36,142 nt of DNA from NCBI GenBank assembly GCA_964572225.1, contig CAZNFR010000032.1, positions 1-36,142 of the forward strand, given 5' to 3'. Shown here one piece after another: positions 25,976 to 35,000 of the stretch. How positions within the stretch are numbered: position 1 is the stretch's first letter; every line of letters starts with the position of its first letter. Under the pieces are notes generated by a model, which saw only the letters and a list, made by a program, of their open reading frames with translations, had not been told where the DNA came from and did no database searches. The translations under genes and the position numbers were made by a program. The DNA is from CAZNFR01 sp964572225 (GTDB lineage: Bacteria; Bacteroidota; Bacteroidia; Bacteroidales; GCA-2748055).

Positions 25976-27313
25976 TTATAAATTATTTAATGCTTTGTCT
26001 AATGCGGTTTTGGTACTTAACAGCGAGAGTGTGGCCTGAGTGAAAGCAGCATTGCTGTCGAGATACTGGGTATTGGCCTGGGTTACATCCAGACTGGATG
26101 CTACTCCTTCCTTGAATTTCACCAGGGTTCGTTCGTATATCTTTTCTGCCAGTGCAATGTTTTCTTTCTCCACCTGATAATTCTCATAGGCGGTATTAAA
26201 ATCAGATAATGCCTGCTCTACGGCCAGAGTAAGGCTGAGGGATAACTGATTGAGTGAATTCTGGGTTTTTTCCAGCTCTATTCTGGCCTGCTGAACACTC
26301 GCCAGTCTTTGTCCGCTGGAGAAAATAGGTACCGACAGGTTCAATCCGATCAGATGCTCGAAAAGAATATCAAAATCAGGCCTGTTGGTACGGTTTTGAT
26401 ACGTGTAAAAAGCACTGAGTGAAGGCAGAAATTTTGACTGTTCCCTCTTCAGGTTCAGTTCCGAGATCTGCTCCTGGGTTTCCAGAATGCGGTAATTAAT
26501 GTTATTCTCCACCACGAATTCCTGTTGCGCGACCTTTTCAAGCTCAATCTCTGTCATTATATCATCCAGGGATTCTGTGAGAACGATCTCATCCCCGGAA
26601 GTCAGACCCAGATTCAGCTTCATAAGAAGGTAGGATATTTCAACCTGTCGTCTTACCGAATTAAGATTATTGGAAAGGGAATTTCTCGTAATCAATAACT
26701 GCTCATAATCTGTATCCTCCATAAAACCTGCATCCACCATTGCCTTTGTCTCTTCAAGAGTGATGTCGAGATTGCTCAGGGAAGAGTCCAGTATGGCTAG
26801 ATTCCTTTCAATCGCTAAAACCGACTGATAACTGTTGATTACCGATTCTTTGGTATCCAGTTCACTGCTTTCCAGGGAATTTTTGGAAAGCTGGAGGAAG
26901 GTTCGCGATGCCTGGAGCCCCACAATATATTCACCGCTAAATACCAACTGAGAAACGGTGACATTGTAGGTGGTGGAGTTTTTAACCCCCAGCTGGATTT
27001 CCTGACCCTCGTCCTCCATCCCCGGAGGGGCAAAATTAATGGTCGGAATCTCACCGGGAATATGCTGATAGTTGGCCCCTCCCTCAACCTGAGGAAGACC
27101 GATGGCCGTGGTTTTCCACACTTCCTTTTTGGCTGATTCAATATCCAGTTCGGAGTTTCGTACATTTACATTATGAATAAGAGCGTACTCTATAGCTTCA
27201 TCAAGGCTTAACTCCAGTCTGAGAGGTCCCGGTTCCTCCTGGGCCTTCAGCATTGGTGGAGCTATAAGCAGAACCATGAAGGTATAAACGACTTGTTTTA
27301 CTAAATTTTTCAT
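25976..27313 (-). CDS. TolC-family outer-membrane efflux protein
   Basis: The ATG at 27313 (MKNLVKQVV) is preferred over a TTG that directly abuts the tetR stop codon, because it opens a standard signal peptide ending MLKAQ; this gives 445 residues. Two OEP repeats are visible: LSLDEAIEYALIHNVNVRNSELDIESAKKEVWK in the first half and LEKTQNSLNQLSLSLTLAVEQALSDFNTAYENYQVEKENIALAEKIYERTLVKFKEGVAS in the second. It forms the OM exit duct for the pump. It follows the TetR gene with about 12 bases between and precedes the adaptor. Confidence 0.93.
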   Translation of the reverse strand: MKNLVKQVVYTFMVLLIAPPMLKAQEEPGPLRLELSLDEAIEYALIHNVNVRNSELDIESAKKEVWKTTAIGLPQVEGGANYQHIPGEIPTINFAPPGMEDEGQEIQLGVKNSTTYNVTVSQLVFSGEYIVGLQASRTFLQLSKNSLESSELDTKESVINSYQSVLAIERNLAILDSSLSNLDITLEETKAMVDAGFMEDTDYEQLLITRNSLSNNLNSVRRQVEISYLLMKLNLGLTSGDEIVLTESLDDIMTEIELEKVAQQEFVVENNINYRILETQEQISELNLKREQSKFLPSLSAFYTYQNRTNRPDFDILFEHLIGLNLSVPIFSSGQRLASVQQARIELEKTQNSLNQLSLSLTLAVEQALSDFNTAYENYQVEKENIALAEKIYERTLVKFKEGVASSLDVTQANTQYLDSNAAFTQATLSLLSTKTALDKALNNL

Positions 27314-27325
27314 AGGATTGATCAA

Positions 27326-28039
27326 TTATTTTTTTGCGTTATTTGTTTGATTTTCGGTTGGGTTATCCGGTTCGATGGGAACAATATCCGGAACTCCGTC
27401 TTCACCTGTCTCCGTTACCTCCCGGGAAAGCTTGTGAAGATTCTTTTCAAGGTACTCTATGCCCCTGCTATTGGCAATTCCCCGGATATGATATACAAAT
27501 GCTTCAACATAAACCTCGCTGCTGAGGAAATCCTCTATCGAGATCATATCGCCCTCATGAATACTCTCCACTCTGGAAACATAAAGCTTGGAAATAAACT
27601 CCTCATTCAGGTCTTCCCGGTATATCCCTTCCTGCTTTCCTCTTTTGATGTTGTTCAAAACCACATCGTACATAACTTTTCTTCTTTTCGAATTAAAATC
27701 CTCCCAGATCTTGGAATAGTACTTTCTCAGATCATAGTCGAGCGAAAAACTGAAATATTTTAACTGTAACCTTACATAACTGTTAATTTTAATAAGCTGA
27801 TCGATGGCATTTTCACTCTGACTCATCAGGTTGTCAAAGATCCCAGATTTCTCTTCCCATTCATGCTCCATCACCTTATCTACCAGGTCATTTTTGTCGG
27901 CTACATGCTGGTATAGCGTTTTCTTGGAGATACCGAGTTCCCGCGAAACATCATCCATGGTTACACTTTTGATCCCGTACTTACGGAACAATTCGGTTAC
28001 TTTCGATATTATATAGGTCCTGTCTTCCATTGGCTTCAT
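27326..28039 (-). CDS. TetR/AcrR-family regulator of the efflux operon
   Basis: The 237-residue protein has a TetR-type HTH (MDDVSRELGISKKTLYQHVADKNDLV, about 26-50) and a helical ligand-binding half (FDNLMSQSENAIDQLIKINSYVRLQLKYF and onward). The C-terminus has a proline- and acid-rich tail (EDGVPDIVPIEPDNPTENQTNN) that looks disordered, an add-on to the usual ~200 residues. It is the first gene of the minus-strand efflux operon, so autoregulation is likely. A candidate operator lies in its own leader (28056-28083). Confidence 0.9.
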   Translation of the reverse strand: MKPMEDRTYIISKVTELFRKYGIKSVTMDDVSRELGISKKTLYQHVADKNDLVDKVMEHEWEEKSGIFDNLMSQSENAIDQLIKINSYVRLQLKYFSFSLDYDLRKYYSKIWEDFNSKRRKVMYDVVLNNIKRGKQEGIYREDLNEEFISKLYVSRVESIHEGDMISIEDFLSSEVYVEAFVYHIRGIANSRGIEYLEKNLHKLSREVTETGEDGVPDIVPIEPDNPTENQTNNAKK

Positions 28040-28055
28040 AATAGGTATATAACCC

Positions 28056-28083
28056 GGAAACTTTTAAATTGTTGAAAGTTTCC
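28056..28083 (-). promoter_or_regulatory. Candidate TetR operator in the efflux-operon leader
   Basis: A perfect 9-bp inverted repeat: GGAAACTTT (28056-28064) and AAAGTTTCC (28075-28083) around a 10-base spacer. It lies between the predicted transcription start and the TetR start codon, a usual place for an autoregulatory operator. CCGG flanks both sides. Binding by the adjacent TetR is inferred from position only. Confidence 0.5.
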
Positions 28084-28107
28084 CCGGTATAAATGTTTTC
28101 CGGAGTG

Positions 28108-28115
28108 CAAATGTA
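28108..28115 (-). promoter_or_regulatory. Predicted -7 promoter box of the efflux operon
   Basis: On the minus strand this reads TACATTTG, an exact match to the Bacteroidota -7 motif TAnnTTTG. Transcription would start near 28101, giving a leader of about 60 bases that contains the 28056-28083 inverted repeat. No clear TTTG -33 box is present. Confidence 0.45.
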
Positions 28116-28226
28116 AGTGATTAGTTTAAAGATCTCTTTAAGAAAATGTTAAATCTTAAAGGAAAAATTCTTTTTCAGGCGTCTGTGTCGTAACAAATAA
28201 TATACCAATTCGTAAAAAAGACGGGT

Positions 28227-28259
28227 TATTTTTGAATAATTTAAAACTTGAGGAGGGGG
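28227..28259 (+). promoter_or_regulatory. Promoter box and unusually strong purine ribosome site for the DUF2807 gene
   Basis: TATTTTTG (28227-28234) matches the Bacteroidota -7 motif. GAGGAGGGGG (28250-28258) sits one base from the ATG at 28261. Such a strong, closely placed Shine-Dalgarno-like run is uncommon in this phylum and fixes the start. The spacing is shorter than the usual optimum, so its strength is uncertain. Confidence 0.5.
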
Positions 28260-28260
28260 T

Positions 28261-28962
28261 ATGGTAAAAAAAGTATTTTTTATTCTGATGGGGCTGACAA
28301 TGCTAACGGGCATTGCAAATTCTCAGGATGAAATCGTATTCAACAGGAAGGAAGTGAAGGGAATTTCCGTTATGGGTGACATCCGTCTGGAATTGTATAA
28401 TTCCGATTCGGTAATCCTTAAAACAGGAAATAAATCTCCCATAAGTGAAAATCTGATTATCGAAAATGAAGACGGAATCCTGAATATCCGGTTCAGGACC
28501 AAAACACCCGCAAGTGAATCTGCCTTGCTAAGACTTCATTGTCACAAACTGAATTTCCTGGAGGTGAGGGATGAAGCACTGATCATTTCTGCCGACACAC
28601 TTACAGGTGATACGATTAAACTTCAGGCTGCTTCCGGAGGTAAAATGGAACTTAAGCTAAAAGTTAATGAAATCCATGCGGAAGTGAAACAGGGTGCCAT
28701 TTTGGTTCTTTATGGCTCTTCACTGAATCAGTATATCGAGGTTTCCTCCGGGGGAAGCTATTCGGCCTATCAACTGGAATCCAGAGATAGCGAAGTGAAA
28801 TCTGTTATGGGTGGAAGAGCCATGATCACCACCCGGAGAATTCTCACTGCCCGTGCCACTACCCGCGGATTCATAGGATATAAGGGTTCTCCGGTTAGTG
28901 TTGTCACCGATGCTTCACTCGGAGGAGAAATTGCCGATTACAGCGAGGACCCTTCAGACTAA
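28261..28962 (+). CDS. Secreted DUF2807 (head-GIN) beta-repeat protein
   Basis: The 233-residue protein has a signal peptide ending GIANSQ, then repeated short strands typical of the DUF2807 auto-transporter adhesin-head domain: KEVKGISVMGDIRLELYNSD, NLIIENEDGILNIRFRTK, ITTRRILTARATTRGFIGYKGSP. The motif SVVTDASLGGEI near the end is characteristic of these domains. It probably stays in the periplasm or outer membrane; function is unknown. The stop codon region overlaps the end of ispD by four bases. Confidence 0.82.
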   Translation: MVKKVFFILMGLTMLTGIANSQDEIVFNRKEVKGISVMGDIRLELYNSDSVILKTGNKSPISENLIIENEDGILNIRFRTKTPASESALLRLHCHKLNFLEVRDEALIISADTLTGDTIKLQAASGGKMELKLKVNEIHAEVKQGAILVLYGSSLNQYIEVSSGGSYSAYQLESRDSEVKSVMGGRAMITTRRILTARATTRGFIGYKGSPVSVVTDASLGGEIADYSEDPSD

Positions 28963-29633
28963 AACCCACCGGAACCGATTAGAAAAGAAGCCAGTTTGAG
29001 GTCAAAAGGCCGGGTTATCTTTATGTTTTCGGGATTTCCTTCCACAAAGCTCAGTTCGTAACCCATACTCTCCACCACCGAGGCATCATCGGTAAATTCC
29101 TCACGGTAATCCTGAGAATAAGCATCTTCCACCTGCTCCCAGCTAAAGATCTGTGGAGTTTGTACAAGAAAAATCCCTTCCCGCTTTAAAGCTTTGCTAT
29201 GCCCGTTCTCAAGCTGGCGTATGGACTCCGGGATACTCACCACGGGAATGGCATTTCCGGATTCTTCAGCCCGCTTAAAACAACTTTGGATGGTAGCCGT
29301 ACTTACCAAAGGCCGAACCCCGTCGTGTATGGCAATCAGAGATCCCTGGTTCGCATGCTTGATCCCGTTCCGGACCGACTGATACCGGGTTTCCCCCCCG
29401 AAAACCACCTCATGTTTTAAGGCGAAATCATGCTTAATGCAAAGTTTGTCCCAGTAGGACACCTCCCCCACCGGCAATACCAGAATGATCTGTATTCCGG
29501 GTACAGATTCGCGGACCTTTTCCAGGGTCCACATCAAAACGGGCCTGCCTCTCAGTTCCAAAAACTGCTTGGGTATTTGTCCGCCCATCCGCTTTCCGGA
29601 TCCGGCAGCGACAATGATCACGCATTTTTGCAT
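28959..29633 (-). CDS. ispD: 2-C-methyl-D-erythritol 4-phosphate cytidylyltransferase
   Basis: IspD makes CDP-methylerythritol in the MEP pathway to isoprenoids. The ATG at 29633 opens on MQKCVIIVAAGSGKRMGGQIPKQFLEL, with the CTP-binding AAGSGKRMG (9-17) and PKQF (21-24). AIHDGVRPLVS, LVQTPQIF, FTDDASVVE and GNPENIKITRPFDL follow in the usual order. This start gives 224 residues, a normal length. A TTG nine codons upstream is an alternative but less likely start. It is divergent from the DUF2461 gene across 75 bases. Confidence 0.95.
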   Translation of the reverse strand: MQKCVIIVAAGSGKRMGGQIPKQFLELRGRPVLMWTLEKVRESVPGIQIILVLPVGEVSYWDKLCIKHDFALKHEVVFGGETRYQSVRNGIKHANQGSLIAIHDGVRPLVSTATIQSCFKRAEESGNAIPVVSIPESIRQLENGHSKALKREGIFLVQTPQIFSWEQVEDAYSQDYREEFTDDASVVESMGYELSFVEGNPENIKITRPFDLKLASFLIGSGGF

Positions 29634-29708
29634 AATCAAATTTAACAATAATTTGATCAATTTTGATCCCCATTTGTTAATCTCTTTACCTTATCAAAGT
29701 TTTTATCC

Positions 29709-30380
29709 ATGTTAAAACCCGATCTTTTCAGCTTCCTTGAAAGACTCAGGAAGAACAATACCCGCGAATGGTTTCAGGAAAACCGCAATGAATACAACGA
29801 ACTGAGACAACATTTTAGCAATTATGTCAGCCTCCTGATCCATGAATTGCACCAGATGGATCCGGAACTGGGTCTGCCGGAACCCAAAGATTGTATCTTC
29901 AGGATAAACCGGGATATTCGCTTTTCTAGCGACAAATCCCCCTACAAAACCAATATGGGAGCCTTTATCTCCTCGGGGGGGGGGAAATCATTTCTTCCGG
30001 GCTACTACCTTCACATTGAACCCGGAGCCAGCATGGCCGCAGGGGGAATGTATATGCCCCCTTCCAACGAACTTAAACTGGTAAGAAAGGAAATTGCGGA
30101 TAACCCGGGCGAGTTCCGGTCAATCATCGAATCGGATTCCTTCCGGAAAACCTTTGGTGAAATGTATGGAGAACAACTGAAAACCGCACCCCAGGGATAC
30201 CCAAAGGACCATCCCGACATAGACCTGCTCAGGTATAAATCCTACACGGTGGTAAAAAATCTGAAGGATGAGGAACTAACCCGTCCTGATTCCCTCAACC
30301 AACTGGTGAAAATATATGCCGAATTGCTGCCTCTCAATCGCTTCCTGAGAAACAGCCTGGACATCAATCAACAGCAGTAG
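29709..30380 (+). CDS. DUF2461 family protein with a G10 tract
   Basis: The 223-residue protein matches DUF2461 (TIGR02453): NTREWFQENRNEYNELRQHF at the N-terminus, FRINRDIRFSSDKSPYKTNMGAFIS (63-87), GYYLHIEPGASMAAGGMYMPP, and LRYKSYTVVKNLKDEELTRPD near the end. Function is unknown, and no signal peptide or membrane helix is seen. The segment SSGGGK is encoded by a run of ten G (29975-29984), which could slip during replication. In this sequence the frame is intact. The last 17 bases overlap the acyl-CoA synthetase gene on the other strand. Confidence 0.85.
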   Translation: MLKPDLFSFLERLRKNNTREWFQENRNEYNELRQHFSNYVSLLIHELHQMDPELGLPEPKDCIFRINRDIRFSSDKSPYKTNMGAFISSGGGKSFLPGYYLHIEPGASMAAGGMYMPPSNELKLVRKEIADNPGEFRSIIESDSFRKTFGEMYGEQLKTAPQGYPKDHPDIDLLRYKSYTVVKNLKDEELTRPDSLNQLVKIYAELLPLNRFLRNSLDINQQQ

Positions 30381-32025
30381 TGTAAATAAACCGCTTGATG
30401 CTTTTTTTCGGGGTTTTTTCAAACTCCTCGGGATGTAAACGTATTTCGGAGATCTGCATATACGAAGCCACAGATTTATTCAGGTTTTGCCGGTTTTCCT
30501 TCATTTGTTGAGCCACCTGCTCTTCCGAAATCTTATCCCTCGAAATCGTGTCTGCATCCGGATAAATTAAGGCTATCAATTTGTTCTTCTCCTGAATCAC
30601 CACCGATTCCTGCACCAGAGGCATATTGTTTATCCTGGCTTCAATCTCTTCAGGGTAAATATTTTGTCCCGACGGACCCAAAAGCATGTCTTTGCTCCGC
30701 CCGCGTATGTAAACAAAATTATCCTGGTCAATCACCCCCAAATCGCCCGTGTGCAACCACCCATCTTCGTCCAGTACCGCCCGGGTAGCCTCTTCGTTTT
30801 TATAATACCCAAGCATCACGTTCTCCCCTCTTACCATAATCTCACCAACCACATTATAGGGATCCTCCGAATCAATTTTCACTTCCAGGGTATCCACCAT
30901 TTTGCCGGCCGACCTCAGGCGGGTTACATCCCAGTTGGCATAACTGATCAGCGGACCGCATTCGGTCATTCCATACCCAATGGAAAAAGGAAATTTGATT
31001 TTTTTGAAGAAATCTTCCGCTTCCTTATTAAAGGCAGCCCCTCCAATAACCACTTCATGGAAATTACCCCCAAACACATCCACCAGCTTCTGGCGGATCT
31101 TTTTGATGATGACCTTGTTAAATCCGGGCACCTTCAGCAAAAATTTCATGGCCGGCTTGCTGATTACCGGAATAAGCTGCTTTTTGTAAATCTTTTCAAT
31201 CACCAATGGCACCGAAAGGATAAGCCTGGGCCGGATCTCCGAGAATGCCTGCATGATGATCTGGGGAGTCGGGGTCTTACCCAGAAAGGTAATATGACAT
31301 CCGAGCGTGAACGGGAAAAGAAACTCAAATGCACAACCGTAAGAATGAGCCAGGGGTAAGAAAGAAACAATTTTATCTCCCGGCTGAAGGGGCATATTAT
31401 CGTGAGCGAACCGGATGTTGGCGATCAAACTGTTATGAGGGATCATCACCCCTTTTGAATATCCCGTCGTCCCACTCGTATAACTAATCTCGGCCAGTTC
31501 GGAATTCGGAACCTCAGGCAGATTGAATTCGCCAGGCCCAAATTTTTCTCCATATTTCTTTTCAAAGCGTTTCTCCGCTTCCATCATGATGGATTCCGCC
31601 TTTTTTGTTGCACTATGAAGGGGTTGAAATTCATCCACACTGATTACCGACTTAATATTCTTCATATTCCCGGTATTCAGATCCTCGAAAAGTGCCACCG
31701 AAGAAAATAGCATCACAGAGTCGGAATGGTTCACAATATGCTCCACATCCTCAGGCATAAAATCGGGCAGAATGGGCACGATTACCGCCCCGTAGCTTAC
31801 CGTGGCCAGAAATACCACCGACCAGTTCACGGAGTTTTTTCCCAAAAGTGCGATCTTGTCCCCCTTTTTGATTCCCTGGTATTCAAAAGTCTCATGGATC
31901 TTTATCATCCACTCAGCAACCTCAGCATATTTTTTACCGGATCCCTGGTAATCGGTCAGCGCCTCTTTATCCCAGTTTTCACGGATACTTTTTTCAATGA
32001 ACTTAATGAAGTTTTCGTTTAGCAT
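30364..32025 (-). CDS. Long-chain-type acyl-CoA synthetase / AMP-forming ligase
   Basis: The 553-residue protein has the AMP-binding P-loop YTSGTTGYSKG (182-192), FLPLAHSYG, GYGMTECGPLISY, DGWLHTGDLG and GRSKDMLLGPSGQNIYPEEIE. The catalytic Lys is near KTPKKSIKRF at the end. This is the ANL fold, which activates a carboxylic acid with ATP and transfers it to CoA. The YTSGTTG and TECGPL forms, with the long GTDQ-like middle, resemble long-chain fatty-acid ligases, but the acid used cannot be read from sequence. It is monocistronic on the minus strand, and its 3' end overlaps DUF2461. Confidence 0.9.
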   Translation of the reverse strand: MLNENFIKFIEKSIRENWDKEALTDYQGSGKKYAEVAEWMIKIHETFEYQGIKKGDKIALLGKNSVNWSVVFLATVSYGAVIVPILPDFMPEDVEHIVNHSDSVMLFSSVALFEDLNTGNMKNIKSVISVDEFQPLHSATKKAESIMMEAEKRFEKKYGEKFGPGEFNLPEVPNSELAEISYTSGTTGYSKGVMIPHNSLIANIRFAHDNMPLQPGDKIVSFLPLAHSYGCAFEFLFPFTLGCHITFLGKTPTPQIIMQAFSEIRPRLILSVPLVIEKIYKKQLIPVISKPAMKFLLKVPGFNKVIIKKIRQKLVDVFGGNFHEVVIGGAAFNKEAEDFFKKIKFPFSIGYGMTECGPLISYANWDVTRLRSAGKMVDTLEVKIDSEDPYNVVGEIMVRGENVMLGYYKNEEATRAVLDEDGWLHTGDLGVIDQDNFVYIRGRSKDMLLGPSGQNIYPEEIEARINNMPLVQESVVIQEKNKLIALIYPDADTISRDKISEEQVAQQMKENRQNLNKSVASYMQISEIRLHPEEFEKTPKKSIKRFIYTTAVD

Positions 32026-32080
32026 GGTGTTTAGGTTGGGTTCGAGAGTAAAAATAGTTGTTTATGCGATCAGAAACAAC

Positions 32081-35000
32081 CTATCTGCCATTGATAACAA
32101 ACTTTTTGATCAGCCCAGAATCCACCTTCAAAAAATAAATACCTTCCGGCAGCAGGCTTACATCCAGAAAATAGCCCGATTGCGTCTGAGTAAGGTCAGT
32201 TTCCACCCTCACCACCTGACCCGCAATATCAATGATGGAAATACGGGGATCTTTTAACTCCTCTCCCTCTATATCGATAAACAGACGGTCTCTTACAGGA
32301 TTGGGCCATAGGTTGATACGGGTTTCAGACGAATACCCCTCCACAGAAGTAGCCGGGTCACTTGTCACTTCAAAACTGTTTACCACGGTCACAGATTCAT
32401 ATGTCTGATTCCCTTCCTGGGATGCCTCCACCTCTACCGTGCCCTCGTTGCCTGTAAGGGTAATTACATTGCCTTCAATGCTTGCCGGACCCGATAAAAC
32501 GCTGAAAGTCACTTCCAGTCCGCTGCTTGCCGACGCCGACACCGTAAAAGGCTCATCACTGGTGTATTTATCCGGAATTACCGGAAAATCTATGCTTTGT
32601 TCCAGCTTGCTTACCTCAAATGTTTGAGAAACAGCTGGGGCTGCGAAATATTCTATATCTCCCGACTGCCTGGCCTGAACGGTTACGGTCCCGGCCTGTC
32701 CTGACAGAGTGATGGTTGAACCGTCAACACTGGCAGGCCCCGAGAGAATGCTGAAGGTCACCTGCAAGCCCGAACTCGCACTTGCCGAAACAGAAAAAGG
32801 CTCATCGTCCACCTTCTTGTCAGGTATAGGATCAAAAGTGATGGTCTGCGCCTGCTTGGTAAAAGTCCACCCGCTTACATTCCCAAGGTCAACAGAACTA
32901 CTGGCAATAAACTCGGCCCCTCCCGTTGCCCTGTTGTCTTTCAACTCCAGAAATTCGGCATTTATAGTGCCGCCCGACTGCGAGAAGGTGGCTGTATTCC
33001 CCTCCTGAACACAATAAATAGATATGGGTTCCCCGGCTGTCCCTTTGGCAATCATCTGGTTCATGGTAATTACCACCCCGCTGTGCATTCCAAACAACTT
33101 TCCGGCTTCGATGGTGAAAGTATCCACCACGTAACTGCCAAAGACCGAAGCTGCATCGGAAAACCGGTTTTTTACTACTGAAAGGTCCCCAAAATTATAA
33201 ACGCTGTTGTTCTTAATACTCGCCGGACTAAAAGAGCTGCTGAAAGAAATATGCGAGTCGGAAGCATTTAACGTCAGACTGTCCCCGACAGACCCACTCC
33301 ATTGCATTGACCTTGCGAAAATTTCAGAACTACCCGCCTCCAACACTTTCCCCGACTCCCCTTCAAAATACCATCTGAAATCCACATGTACCGGGTGATC
33401 AGCCGTGTTTAACCCTCCTCTCGAAAGCCAGAGTTCACGAACATACAAACTGTCCTGCAGTGTCCATTCACCGGCACCGTCAAAATAAAAGTAGCTGCTG
33501 CCCCCCGGTTTTGAACCGTTGCCTGTGGTTATGGTTTCGGATGAGGCCGATAAGAAATAATAATCCTTCACATCAATGTCCATTTCCGGGATAAGCATAA
33601 GGGAACCGAATATATTCATGGATTTACCATTCCCGCTCAGCACAGGTGAGCCGGTCGCCCCCGTCCAGTCCATATCATGGAAATTTACCTCATCCGTATC
33701 AATCGTAACAACCTGTCCTTCACCGTCGAATGAATTAGCATCAAAATAAACATTATCCAGCGCACCAGGAACCCGGTACCGGAATTCAGAACCTCCCGAA
33801 GTAGTGGCCCAGTGATTTTCATGATCGCTCCAGTTCCCGGTACCTCCAACCCAATAAAAATCCAGAGGTACAATCTCCGTAATATTCCATCCGGCATTAT
33901 TCCCGTTGTCAATACTCTCCAATGCATTAAAAGTAGCTCCTCCCGTGGCAATGATATCCTGCAAAATCAGGAAGGTACCGTCTACCGTACCCGAAGCCAG
34001 CGACAAGCTTGCCTGGTTTCCTGCCGTGGTCGATCCTAAACTGATTGGGCCATCGGGCGTTCCGTTCAGAATAAGGGATTGATTCAGAGTCTGAAGGGTC
34101 CCCGATTCAAACGAGGCATCCGTGGCAGGTAAAATCTCCAGAATCTCGATGGTGTTGTTACCGAACAGGGTGCTGGTTTCTTCCATGGTAATTTTATAAT
34201 AGGAATGACCCTCACCCCGGAAATCCCGGTTTACAATAAAATTCGATGTGCCCGGGTCAAAAGTGAATCCACCCGTAGGAGCCCTGAAATCCCGTACGAC
34301 GATTTCTGAACTGCCCAGATTGAGAGTGTTATTGCTGCCATAAATCCCAAAGGTGAATAGCACTTCAATATTATTATCATTGCTGTGAAAAATCGCTTCA
34401 TCCCTCAGGTTGAAATTTCCAACCCTGATATCATCCATCAGTGTCCATTCACCCGACCCAAAAATGCTGAAGTTCTGAGCCTGGATGCTCCCAAAATGCA
34501 GGGGATTGCCGGAAAGGTCACCGTCAAGCTTGAAACCGTATAATGACCCGGTCATTTCATCAATAAAGATCACCGGTCCATAAACGGTAAAGTCGTCCTG
34601 ATAAGCTCCGTAAAATCTTGGGGTGTTGGTAGCCCCGGTAAAATCAATGGAAGCACAGTAGGACGGGGCATCCACAACCACAGTCTGCGCATCCATGGTA
34701 AATGAGTTTGCATCAAAATAAACCCTGTCAAAACGGGTGGGAATCCCGGTATGGAAAGTTGTGCCACCCGAGCTCGTGGTCCAGTGGTTTTCGTAATCGC
34801 TCCAGTCTCCTCCATCCCCTACCCAGTAATAATCAAGCGGGGTAATGGGAGAAATAGTCCAACCGTTGTTATTTCCATTATCCAGACTTTCGGTGGCCGT
34901 AAAGTCAGCCCCCCCGGTAGCATGGATATCCTGAAGAAACAGGTAGGAAACATTTACACTCCCTGATGTTTTGTTAAGTGTAGCCTCCGAACCCGGGGTG

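Noticed and set aside
30664..31359. 231-codon frame antisense to the acyl-CoA synthetase
   Set aside because: The ANL motifs on the minus strand are unmistakable.
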